NCBI GenBank assembly: GCA_030599705.1
Contig: JAUVNM010000080.1
Location: 1 to 7,630, forward strand
DNA length: 7,630 nucleotides
From: Gammaproteobacteria bacterium
GTDB taxonomy: Bacteria; Pseudomonadota; Gammaproteobacteria; UBA9214
Reading direction: 5' to 3'
Part shown: one piece after another, positions 1-5,554 of the stretch
Layout: every line of letters begins with the position of its first letter
Numbering within the stretch: position 1 is the stretch's first letter
Program-made: the position numbers and the translations under genes
Notes under the pieces: model-generated
The model's database searches: none
What the model saw: the letters and a program-made list of their open reading frames with translations, nothing else
Told to the model about the DNA's origin: nothing

Positions 1-1
1 G

Positions 2-361
2 GAACCTGGTGCGCATATACCGGAGCACCGGGGACATATCAGGGGACTGTTACGCGGTCAACTGGCCCTGAAGATCCCGGAACGGAGAGAGGACTGCACC
101 ATCTGGATTGAAGGAACGCCCTTTCATTGGGACGAAGGGCGCATGTTTGTCTTTGACGATACCTACCGGCACGAGGTACGCAATGCGACCGACGAGGAGC
201 GTGTTGTACTGATTCTGCACTTTGACCGTCCCATGGACCGGCTGGGACGTCTTTCACATCAGGCGTTGCTGTTCCTGATACGGCGCACCAGCTTTGTCAA
301 AAAGGGCCATCGCAATATAGCTAAATGGGAGAAGCGCTTTTTACAGCAGACAGAAATATAG
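2..361 (+). CDS. Aspartyl/asparaginyl beta-hydroxylase family oxygenase, C-terminal part (5' end outside window)
   Basis: Partial gene: 119 residues are visible, ending at a TAG. The family (PF05118) comprises Fe(II)/2-oxoglutarate oxygenases that hydroxylate Asp/Asn side chains in eukaryotes; bacterial members include the lipid A hydroxylase LpxO. In fragment numbering, His9 in the PEHRG motif and His57 in FDDTYRHEV match the two iron-binding histidines of this family, which uses two His and no carboxylate. Arg67, ten residues after the second His, matches the 2-oxoglutarate-binding Arg. The tail (residues about 74-119) is basic with a WEKRF motif, as I recall from bacterial members. The fold and cofactors are well supported. 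The substrate (protein, peptide or lipid A) cannot be told from this fragment. The gene converges on the esterase gene, and its stop codon uses the first base of the palindrome that follows. Confidence 0.85.
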   Translation, partial: EPGAHIPEHRGHIRGLLRGQLALKIPERREDCTIWIEGTPFHWDEGRMFVFDDTYRHEVRNATDEERVVLILHFDRPMDRLGRLSHQALLFLIRRTSFVKKGHRNIAKWEKRFLQQTEI

Positions 362-410
362 TGTCAGAGCACATTTCCCGCTAATATTAGCGGGAAATGT
401 GCTCTGACAC
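361..410. repeat. Perfect 50-bp palindrome between convergent genes
   Basis: Bases 361-385 (starting GTGTCAGAGCACATTTCCCG) are the exact reverse complement of bases 386-410, with no mismatch and no spacer. It fills the whole gap between the TAG ending at 361 and the opposite-strand stop codon at 412-414. As RNA from either strand it would fold into a hairpin of more than 20 bp, so it could act as a bidirectional transcription end or 3'-end stabiliser. There is no downstream T-run typical of an intrinsic terminator. The GTGTCAGAGCAC-type sequence resembles repeats I recall being dispersed in environmental gammaproteobacterial genomes, often linked to REP-associated (Y1/RAYT) transposases. That family assignment is from memory. 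Confidence 0.9.
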
Positions 411-411
411 C

Positions 412-1086
412 TTATATCCCCAGTACCTTGAGTAACCACTGCCGGATATGCGCTACTTCACCCGGGCACACCGCGTGCTGCATCGGGTAGGTCTTCCAGT
501 CAACTGTGTAATCCTGCGCTTGCAAGTGGTCGCGTGTCTGTAGCGCCCACGCGATCGGCACCACCGGATCCTGCTGGCCGTGCGCCTGCAGGATCGATAT
601 ATTGAAATTTTCCACACTGCGTTCTGCTACCAGTGATTCTGCCAGTGGCAAGTAGGCAGACAGCACCAGGATGCCGCCCAGCTTTTGTGGATAGCGCAGG
701 CCTGTGTGCAGCACGATGGCACCGCCCTGGGAGAAACCGGCCAGCACGATGCGCTCCGCCGGAATGCCGTGCTCGATCTCACGCGCGATCAGTCCCTGCA
801 GCAACGCCTCGGAGGCGCGGATACCCGCGTCGTCCTGTCGTGCCCGGAAATCCGTCCCCGAGATGTCGTACCACGCCCGCATCACCATACCGTTGTTGAT
901 GGTGACGGGCCGCCGCGGTGCATGCGGAAGTACCACGCGTACACCGAGTTCATCGACAATACCGAGCTGGGGAATCAGCGGGGCAAAGTCATTACCATCG
1001 GCGCCAAGTCCGTGCAGCCAGATAATGCAGGCCCGGGGCGCGCTGGCCGGGTTGATCTCGATTGTATCGGGCAGGGCAATTTGCAT
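412..1086 (-). CDS. Carboxylesterase / phospholipase-type alpha/beta hydrolase
   Basis: Complete 224-residue protein, the usual length for the bacterial carboxylesterase/phospholipase family (PF02230; Pseudomonas EstB-like, acyl-protein-thioesterase-like). These are cytosolic serine hydrolases acting on short-chain acyl esters. The oxyanion-hole motif WLHGLGADGND is at about residues 23-33. The nucleophile elbow GFSQGG gives Ser119. Asp173 lies in HGQQDPVVP and His204 in MQHAVCPGE, completing the Ser-Asp-His triad. There is no signal peptide. The ATG at 1086 starts the protein just before the conserved core, but the Shine-Dalgarno match upstream is weak. The gene is transcribed away from lptM-lysA across a gap of about 75 bp and converges on the oxygenase gene. 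The natural substrate is unknown. Confidence 0.9.
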   Translation of the reverse strand: MQIALPDTIEINPASAPRACIIWLHGLGADGNDFAPLIPQLGIVDELGVRVVLPHAPRRPVTINNGMVMRAWYDISGTDFRARQDDAGIRASEALLQGLIAREIEHGIPAERIVLAGFSQGGAIVLHTGLRYPQKLGGILVLSAYLPLAESLVAERSVENFNISILQAHGQQDPVVPIAWALQTRDHLQAQDYTVDWKTYPMQHAVCPGEVAHIRQWLLKVLGI

Positions 1087-1106
1087 AGCGCCGATTATGC
1101 ACCAGC

Positions 1107-1136
1107 TGGCGATGTGATGTAGTCACGCCGTATACT
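1107..1136 (+). promoter_or_regulatory. Candidate sigma-70 promoter for lptM-lysA
   Basis: A TATACT hexamer at 1131-1136 fits the -10 consensus well and lies 26 bp before the lptM ATG, in the divergent gap with the esterase gene. The best -35 with an 18-bp spacer is TGGCGA (1107-1112), only three of six matches. Support rests on the -10 and its position. Confidence 0.4.
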
Positions 1137-1161
1137 GGCGCCTCGTTTACGGAGAGCTGTC

Positions 1162-1302
1162 ATGAACAACCGTCTAGCATCCCGGTTGCTTTGGCTGGTA
1201 CTGGTGATCGTAGCGGCAAGCAGCGTGGTTGCCGGCTGCGGGCAGCGCGGGCCGCTGTACCTGCCGGAGGAAGCTGAAGAACAGGAAGAACAGACCCGCT
1301 GA
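1162..1302 (+). CDS. lptM: LPS translocon maturation chaperone LptM (YifL family small lipoprotein)
   Basis: A 46-residue lipoprotein. A short basic N-terminus (Arg4, Arg8) is followed by a hydrophobic segment at about residues 9-22 and a lipobox V-A-G-C with the lipidated Cys at residue 26. The sequence after the Cys, CGQRGPLYLP, is the diagnostic LptM/YifL motif. The tail is acidic and Glu/Gln-rich. In E. coli, LptM binds the LptD-LptE outer-membrane translocon and assists LptD disulfide maturation. The mature protein should sit in the outer membrane facing the periplasm. Start support: GGAG at 1151-1154 lies 7 nt before the ATG. The gene sits 16 bp upstream of lysA, the usual arrangement in gammaproteobacteria, and probably shares its transcript. 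No sorting-avoidance Asp follows the Cys (+2 is Gly). Confidence 0.92.
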   Translation: MNNRLASRLLWLVLVIVAASSVVAGCGQRGPLYLPEEAEEQEEQTR

Positions 1303-1318
1303 CCGGGAGACCCGCGCC

Positions 1319-2572
1319 ATGGACTATTTTGAATACCGCGATGGCCGCCTGCAGGCGGAGGCTGTCGATCTCATGGAGGTGGCGCAGCATGCCGGCACAC
1401 CGTGCTATGTCTATTCGCGCGCCACGCTGGAACGGCACTGGCGCGTGTTCGATGATGCTCTCGCCGCTCATGACCACCTGATCTGTTATGCCGTCAAGGC
1501 AAATTCCAGCCTGGCTGTACTACAGGTGCTTGCGCAACTCGGCTCCGGTTTCGATATTGTTTCGGAAGGTGAGCTGCAGCGCGTGCTCCAGGCCGGCGGC
1601 GATCCGGCGCGCGTGGTGTTCTCCGGCACGGGCAAGCGCATCCCGGAAATGCAACGTGCGCTGGAAGCGGGGATTCGCTGTTTCAATGTCGAATCGGAAG
1701 CCGAACTGCTGCGCCTTAACGAAGTCGCTGGCAGTGCCGGACTTGTCGCACCGATCTCGGTACGCGTCAACCCGGACGTGGATGCCGGCACGCACCCCTA
1801 CATTTCAACCGGCCTGCGTGAAAACAAGTTCGGTATCGATGTCACTGTCGCACCGGACATTTACCGGCGCGCAGCCGCTTTGCCGCACCTCGAGATTGTC
1901 GGCATTGATTGCCATATCGGCTCACAACTGACCGCTATCAGCCCCTTTGTCGATGCGCTCGACCGGGTCATGGAACTGGTCTCCCGACTACAGTCAGAGG
2001 GTATTGCGCTGCAGCACATCGATGTCGGCGGCGGCCTGGGAATTCGCTACACGGCGACAGACACCCCGCCGCTGCCGGATACCTACGCACGCGCCTTGCT
2101 GGAAAAGCTGGCGGACAGCCCCCTGGAAATCGTGCTGGAACCGGGACGCGCCATCGCCGGCAATGCCGGTATCCTGCTGACCCGCGTTGAATACCTGAAA
2201 GCCGGCACGGACCGGAATTTCGCCATTGTCGATGCCGCAATGAACGACCTGCTGCGCCCGTCACTGTACAACGCCTGGCATGACATCATACCGCTGCAGC
2301 AACACACTGACCGGGAAGCACGCGTCTATGACGTGGTCGGCCCGGTGTGCGAAACCGGTGACTTTCTCGGCAAGGGTCGTGAACTTGCCATTGCGGAGGG
2401 TGATTTTCTTGCCGTCCGTTCGGCCGGAGCCTACGGCTTTGCCATGAGTTCGAATTACAACTCGCGGCCGCGTGCGGCCGAGGTGATGGTCGACGGCGAC
2501 CGCTATCACGTCATCCGCGACCGCGAAACGCTCGAAGACCTGGTCAGGGGTGAACACCTGTTGACCGATTAA
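1319..2572 (+). CDS. lysA: Diaminopimelate decarboxylase
   Basis: A 417-residue PLP enzyme that decarboxylates meso-2,6-diaminopimelate to L-lysine, the last step of bacterial lysine synthesis, in the cytosol. It has the fold-type III layout: an alanine-racemase-like TIM barrel (about residues 25-280), then a C-terminal beta domain. Lys60 in CYAVKANSS is the PLP Schiff-base lysine. His200 in HIGSQ, the glycine-rich VGGGLG (236-241) and EPGR (274-277) are cofactor-contacting motifs. Cys344-Glu345 in GPVCETGD is the catalytic Cys/Glu contributed across the dimer. Tyr372 lies in AGAYGFAMSSNYNSRPR. The ATG at 1319 is chosen because GGGAGA (1305-1310) lies 8 nt upstream and the protein then begins MDYFEYRDG, as in relatives. 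An in-frame ATG at 1229 would run through lptM and is rejected. dapF, which supplies its substrate, follows after a repeat-filled gap. Confidence 0.97.
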   Translation: MDYFEYRDGRLQAEAVDLMEVAQHAGTPCYVYSRATLERHWRVFDDALAAHDHLICYAVKANSSLAVLQVLAQLGSGFDIVSEGELQRVLQAGGDPARVVFSGTGKRIPEMQRALEAGIRCFNVESEAELLRLNEVAGSAGLVAPISVRVNPDVDAGTHPYISTGLRENKFGIDVTVAPDIYRRAAALPHLEIVGIDCHIGSQLTAISPFVDALDRVMELVSRLQSEGIALQHIDVGGGLGIRYTATDTPPLPDTYARALLEKLADSPLEIVLEPGRAIAGNAGILLTRVEYLKAGTDRNFAIVDAAMNDLLRPSLYNAWHDIIPLQQHTDREARVYDVVGPVCETGDFLGKGRELAIAEGDFLAVRSAGAYGFAMSSNYNSRPRAAEVMVDGDRYHVIRDRETLEDLVRGEHLLTD

Positions 2573-2606
2573 TTCCAGGTATCCCAGGTACAAACACCAA
2601 ACAATA

Positions 2607-2761
2607 GCCACAGAGAGCGCAGAGGACACAGAGATTTAAAATTAATAAAGCAACAATGCATTGTTCAGAATATTCTCTGCTATTGAAAAGCATCTGGTAT
2701 TGCCTGATGTGTATTAATAATTTTTTGTATGTTTCTCTGTGATCTCTGTGTACTCTGTGGC
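2607..2761. mobile_element. MITE-like element with inverted arms of three 9-bp CACAGAG units
   Basis: The left arm (2607-2633) is three 9-mers in tandem: GCCACAGAG, AGCGCAGAG, GACACAGAG. The right arm (2735-2761) read on the minus strand is GCCACAGAG, TACACAGAG, ATCACAGAG. The arms are therefore inverted repeats, outermost 9-mers identical, enclosing 101 bp of about 26% GC sequence (2634-2734) with a 14-bp perfect palindrome AACAATGCATTGTT at 2652-2665. Similarity may extend outward by about 10 bp of A-rich sequence. No transposase is encoded and no clear target-site duplication is seen. CACAGAG-unit elements of this kind are, to my recollection, dispersed widely in environmental bacterial genomes. 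The element occupies most of the lysA-dapF gap. Confidence 0.75.
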
Positions 2762-2802
2762 AGTTTTTTATTTCCTTTTTTCTGCGCCTTAGCACGAGTT
2801 TT

Positions 2803-2821
2803 TATATTCAGTACTGGTGAG
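2803..2821 (+). promoter_or_regulatory. Candidate -10 box and ribosome binding site before dapF
   Basis: TATATT at 2803-2808 could be a -10 hexamer, with no convincing -35 at 17 bp upstream (TTCTGC). GGTGAG at 2816-2821 is a plausible Shine-Dalgarno sequence 9 nt before the dapF ATG. Both lie downstream of the MITE-like element, so dapF could be transcribed independently of lysA. The ribosome site is better supported than the promoter. Confidence 0.35.
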
Positions 2822-2830
2822 TTGTAACCA

Positions 2831-3661
2831 ATGACACTGGAATTTTCGAAAATGCATGGCCTCGGCAATGACTTCATGGTCATCGACGCCATTAACCAGA
2901 ACGTTGAGCTGTCGGCTGCTCAGGTGCGGTCCCTGGCGGACCGGCACCGCGGGGTCGGCTTCGACCAGCTGCTGCTGGTCGAGGCGGCCGCCACGGCTGC
3001 CGCCGATTTCCGCTATCGCATCTACAATGCCGATGGCGGGGAAGTCGGCCAGTGCGGAAACGGGGCGCGCTGTTTCATGCGCTTCGTGCATGACCGTGGC
3101 CTGACCGACAAGACCGAACTGTGCGTGGAGACGCAGTCCGGACTGCTGCAGCTGGTACTCGAAGCCGACGGCCGGGTGACCGTCGACATGGGTGAGCCGC
3201 GCCTGGCGCCTGCCGACATCCCGTTCAATGCGGCGGAACAGGCGCAGACCTATGCGCTAAAAGTCGGCGACGAAACCCTCGAGATAGCGGCCCTGTCCAT
3301 GGGCAACCCGCATGCCGTGATGCAGGTCGATGCAGTCGATAGCGCGCCGGTCGAGCGCCTCGGTCCATTGATTGAAAGCTATCCGCGCTTTCCGCTGCGT
3401 GTCAATGTCGGCTTCATGCAGATCATCGACCCCGAGCACCTGCGCCTGCGGGTATATGAACGCGGCGCAGGCGAGACCCTGGCCTGCGGCAGCGGCGCCT
3501 GTGCCGCCGTGGTGGCAGGCCGCTTGCGCGACCAGCTGGCGCCGCGGGTAAATGTCTCGCTGACCGGCGGTGATCTTGTGGTAAAGTGGGCCGGAGAGGG
3601 TCACCCGGTCTACATGACCGGGCCCGCAACCCAGGTATACCGGGGACAAATCGATTTATGA
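2831..3661 (+). CDS. dapF: Diaminopimelate epimerase
   Basis: A 276-residue, cofactor-independent epimerase converting LL- to meso-diaminopimelate for peptidoglycan and, through LysA, for lysine. Length is typical. The two active-site cysteines are present: Cys75 in GGEVGQCGNGARC and Cys219 in TLACGSGACA. Substrate-binding signatures are also seen: Asn13 in HGLGNDF, Asn66 in YNADGG, Asn159 in MGNPHAV, and Glu210-Arg211. The two halves are the pseudo-symmetric DapF domains, each carrying one Cys. The start at 2831 gives the canonical N-terminus MTLEFSKMHGLGNDF and has GGTGAG 9 nt upstream. The stop TGA overlaps the start of the DUF484 gene as ATGA, which suggests translational coupling. A MITE-like element separates it from lysA. 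Confidence 0.97.
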   Translation: MTLEFSKMHGLGNDFMVIDAINQNVELSAAQVRSLADRHRGVGFDQLLLVEAAATAAADFRYRIYNADGGEVGQCGNGARCFMRFVHDRGLTDKTELCVETQSGLLQLVLEADGRVTVDMGEPRLAPADIPFNAAEQAQTYALKVGDETLEIAALSMGNPHAVMQVDAVDSAPVERLGPLIESYPRFPLRVNVGFMQIIDPEHLRLRVYERGAGETLACGSGACAAVVAGRLRDQLAPRVNVSLTGGDLVVKWAGEGHPVYMTGPATQVYRGQIDL

Positions 3662-4380
3662 CGACATCTCAGCAACCGCAGTCCGAGTCCCAGCCGCTGG
3701 ATGAAAAGACGGTCGCCGATTACTTGCGTGATAACCCGGATTTCTTCCAGAACAACACCAGCCTGCTGGCAACACTGGAGATACCGCATGCCTGCGGTAC
3801 TGCCGTCTCACTGGTGGAGCACCAGGTCAGGGTGTTACGCGACCAGAACCGGCAGCTGAAACGCAAGCTGATGGATCTCGTGCATGTGGCGCGCGACAAC
3901 AACCGCCTCAACGAACGCATGCACCAGCTGACCCTGGGACTGATCAATTCGAATACGCTGGAAGCCCTGCTGGATACGCTGCGGGAACAGCTGCAGGGTG
4001 AATTCAAGGCCGATACCGTGGTCATTCGCCTGGCCGGACTGCCGGAAGCACATGCCCGCGAGTGCGGTATCGACCTGTTCAACCGCGATGCCCCGGAACT
4101 GGCGCACTTCGAATCCTTCTACAAGTCCTGCCGTCCACAATGCGGACGCTTCAAGCGGGAACAGCTTGCCTACCTGTTCGGCGACCAGGCACCCGCGGTC
4201 GAGTCGGTCGCACTGATCCCGCTGGGCAGAAAGGGTGCCACCGGCCTGCTCGGCATCGGCAGTCAGGAGGCCAACCGCTTTCATCCCGGCATGGGTACGC
4301 TGTTTCTGACCCACCTCGGTGAACTGCTGGACCTGTTACTGAATGTCCACCTGCAACCGGAACCCGCCACAACCGGTTAA
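3658..4380 (+). CDS. DUF484 family protein (YigA-like, GAF-like fold)
   Basis: A 240-residue member of DUF484 (PF04340), the family found between dapF and xerC in many gammaproteobacteria. The N-terminal part has the family pattern VADYLRDNPDFF (about residues 19-30), then a likely coiled coil with SLVEHQVRVLRDQN (about 51-64). The C-terminal half (about 100-232) is GAF-like, with RFKREQLAYLFG, VALIPLG and GLLGIGSQEANRF followed by MGTLFLTHLGELLDLLL. No catalytic residues can be named and the function is not established; a ligand-sensing or accessory role is inference. The ATG at 3658 overlaps the dapF stop by 4 bp, with GGGGA at 3642-3646 upstream. In-frame sequence continues back into dapF to an ATG at 3586, but that would duplicate dapF coding space and is not used. 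Confidence 0.9.
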   Translation: MTTSQQPQSESQPLDEKTVADYLRDNPDFFQNNTSLLATLEIPHACGTAVSLVEHQVRVLRDQNRQLKRKLMDLVHVARDNNRLNERMHQLTLGLINSNTLEALLDTLREQLQGEFKADTVVIRLAGLPEAHARECGIDLFNRDAPELAHFESFYKSCRPQCGRFKREQLAYLFGDQAPAVESVALIPLGRKGATGLLGIGSQEANRFHPGMGTLFLTHLGELLDLLLNVHLQPEPATTG

Positions 4381-4387
4381 CTGCTGC

Positions 4388-4417
4388 AGGTCGGGTCAGC
4401 GCAGCGTAACCTGACCT
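4388..4417. repeat. REP-like stem-loop just upstream of xerC
   Basis: AGGTCGGGT (4388-4396) pairs with ACCTGACCT (4409-4417) over 9 bp, one a G-U wobble, around a 12-nt loop CAGCGCAGCGTA. Read on the minus strand, it begins CGTAGGTCAGGTTACGC, that is, a GTAG tetranucleotide followed by a hairpin, which is REP architecture. I recall hairpins with a GGGTTAGCG-CGTAACCC theme dispersed in many proteobacterial genomes. It ends 7 nt before the xerC ATG and covers the region where a ribosome binding site should be, so it may reduce xerC translation. Confidence 0.65.
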
Positions 4418-4424
4418 ACGTGTT

Positions 4425-5327
4425 ATGTCCGCTGACCTGCAAACATGGATCGACCGCTTTCTGCATCACCTGCAGACCGAGCGCCGGCTGTCGGAAAATA
4501 CCTGCAAACACTACCGGCGTGATCTCGCGGAACTGCACGCCTTCTGCCATAAGGCAGACGTCAGGGGCTGGCAGCAACTTGATACCCACCGGGTACGGCA
4601 GTTCGCGGCCAGCGGCCACCACCGTGGCCTGAGTGGCCGCAGCATCCAGCGGCGTCTGTCCGCCATTCGCAGTTTTTACAACTACCTGCTGCGTGAGCAG
4701 CACGTGGCCAGCAATCCCGCGCATGACGTGCGCGCACCAAAATCGGAACAGCGCCTGCCGGATACCCTGAACGTCGATGATATTGCACGCCTGATGGGTG
4801 GTTCGGCACAGGACGGGCTGGCGCTGCGCGACCTCGCCATGCTGGAGTTGATGTATTCGTCGGGGCTGCGCCTCGCGGAACTGGTGTCACTCAACCTGGA
4901 TGACATCGACCTCGCCGAGCGCATGGTGCGGGTGACCGGCAAGGGCAACAAGACCCGCGTGGTCCCGGTGGGCGCCAAGGCACTGGCCGCACTCGAGGCA
5001 TGGCTCAAGTTACGCCCGGCGCAAGCGGAGGAAGGCGCAGCGGCCGTGTTCACCAGCCGCCAGGGACGCCGCCTTGGCCAGCGCGCCGTGCAACAGCGGG
5101 TCAAACGCTGGGCCCGGCAGCAGGGCGTCCCGGGGGACGTCCATCCGCACACCCTGCGTCACTCCTTTGCCAGCCACCTGCTGGAGTCCAGCGGCGACCT
5201 GCGCGCCGTGCAGGAACTGCTCGGTCACGCCGACATCAGCACCACCCAGATCTATACCCACCTCGATTTTCAGCACCTCGCGAAAGTCTACGATGCCGCC
5301 CACCCGCGTGCCCGAAAATCAAAATAA
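4425..5327 (+). CDS. xerC: Site-specific tyrosine recombinase XerC
   Basis: A 300-residue tyrosine recombinase, the typical Xer length. With XerD and the FtsK translocase it resolves chromosome dimers at dif during division. The N-terminal SAM-like DNA-binding domain spans about residues 1-90. The C-terminal catalytic domain has the full set: Arg149 in SSGLRLAEL, Lys173 in TGKGNKTR, His242 and Arg245 in HPHTLRHSFASHLL, His268 in LLGHADISTTQIYTH, and nucleophile Tyr277. XerC rather than XerD or a phage integrase is inferred from the gene's place after dapF-DUF484 and its canonical length. The ATG at 4425 gives the expected MSADLQTWIDRFL start, but no clear Shine-Dalgarno precedes it; a REP-like hairpin lies there instead. 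The start is therefore somewhat less certain than the gene. Confidence 0.95.
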   Translation: MSADLQTWIDRFLHHLQTERRLSENTCKHYRRDLAELHAFCHKADVRGWQQLDTHRVRQFAASGHHRGLSGRSIQRRLSAIRSFYNYLLREQHVASNPAHDVRAPKSEQRLPDTLNVDDIARLMGGSAQDGLALRDLAMLELMYSSGLRLAELVSLNLDDIDLAERMVRVTGKGNKTRVVPVGAKALAALEAWLKLRPAQAEEGAAAVFTSRQGRRLGQRAVQQRVKRWARQQGVPGDVHPHTLRHSFASHLLESSGDLRAVQELLGHADISTTQIYTHLDFQHLAKVYDAAHPRARKSK

Positions 5328-5335
5328 TTTACCAC

Positions 5336-5434
5336 TGCAGGGCCCGCGCCCCGCGGGGAATGCTTACCAGTCCCTTCCCGGCCGGGGGCCGGTCCTACGG
5401 TACGTGTAGGATCCGCGCCTCGCGGGGAATGCTT
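5336..5434. repeat. BIME-like cluster of three REP hairpins between xerC and hslV
   Basis: Three units share one design: a GTAGG-like head, a 5-6 bp GC stem, a CCC or CCT loop, then GGAA. Unit A (5336-5365, plus) has stem CCGCG/CGCGG with loop CCC. Unit B (5405-5434, plus) has the same stem with loop CCT and is identical to A at 26 of 30 positions, 69 bp downstream. The middle unit (hairpin 5378-5392) reads on the minus strand with stem CCGGCC/GGCCGG and loop CCC; its GTAGGA head (minus strand, 5393-5398) faces the GTAGGA head of B. Head-to-head inverted REPs are typical of bacterial interspersed mosaic elements. Unit A's head is degenerate (TGCAGG). They could end xerC transcription or protect its 3' end; no T-run follows directly. 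Confidence 0.75.
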
Positions 5435-5460
5435 GCTTTTACGTGATTACACCGAGGCGT

Positions 5461-5475
5461 GGAAAAGTTTTTTCC
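5461..5475 (+). other. Short AT-rich hairpin in the xerC-hslV gap
   Basis: GGAAAA (5461-5466) and TTTTCC (5470-5475) form a perfect 6-bp stem with a GTT loop. The stem is weak and no T-run follows, so it is not called a terminator. It sits between the REP cluster and the hslV promoter candidate. Confidence 0.3.
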
Positions 5476-5518
5476 TGTGTTCTCTAGGGCTTACGCTCCC
5501 GCCCCCAAGTCCGGATAG

Positions 5519-5550
5519 TGTACAATCGACGGCCCTTTTCCCTGGAGTGA
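5519..5550 (+). promoter_or_regulatory. Candidate -10 box and ribosome binding site for hslV
   Basis: TACAAT (5521-5526), directly preceded by TG, is a good -10 match 28 bp before the start codon. No convincing -35 lies 16-18 bp upstream. CTGGAGTGA (5542-5550), with GGAG at 5544-5547, is a clear Shine-Dalgarno sequence 7 nt before GTG 5555 and supports that non-ATG start. E. coli hslVU has a sigma-32 heat-shock promoter; I could not find a matching pair here. Confidence 0.45.
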
Positions 5551-5554
5551 ACCG

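Noticed and set aside
2..1086. Oxygenase plus esterase as a small two-gene system
   Set aside because: The genes converge, are separated by a palindromic repeat, and share no regulatory DNA or known pathway.
1229..1318. Upstream in-frame ATG extending LysA by 30 residues
   Set aside because: The extension is lptM read in another frame; the 1319 ATG has a ribosome site and the family N-terminus.
2607..2633. CRISPR-like tandem repeats
   Set aside because: Units are 9 bp with no spacers between them and the second cluster is inverted; this is element-end structure, not an array.
2544..2892. Two minus-strand open frames across the lysA-dapF gap
   Set aside because: Their translations contain His/Arg and Cys/Leu patterns produced by the CACAGAG repeats; they are repeat translations, not genes.
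3586..3657. N-terminal extension of the DUF484 protein into dapF
   Set aside because: It is out-of-frame dapF coding sequence; the ATGA overlap at 3658 is the usual coupled start.
4425..5327. Tyrosine recombinase as sign of a prophage or integron
   Set aside because: Its length and the dapF-DUF484 context identify housekeeping XerC, and there are no att sites or phage genes nearby.
5490..5510. Sigma-32 heat-shock promoter for hslV (CCCCAAGT at 5503-5510)
   Set aside because: The -10-like part is fair, but no CTTGAA-type -35 lies at the right distance; the nearest candidate is only about 6 bp upstream.
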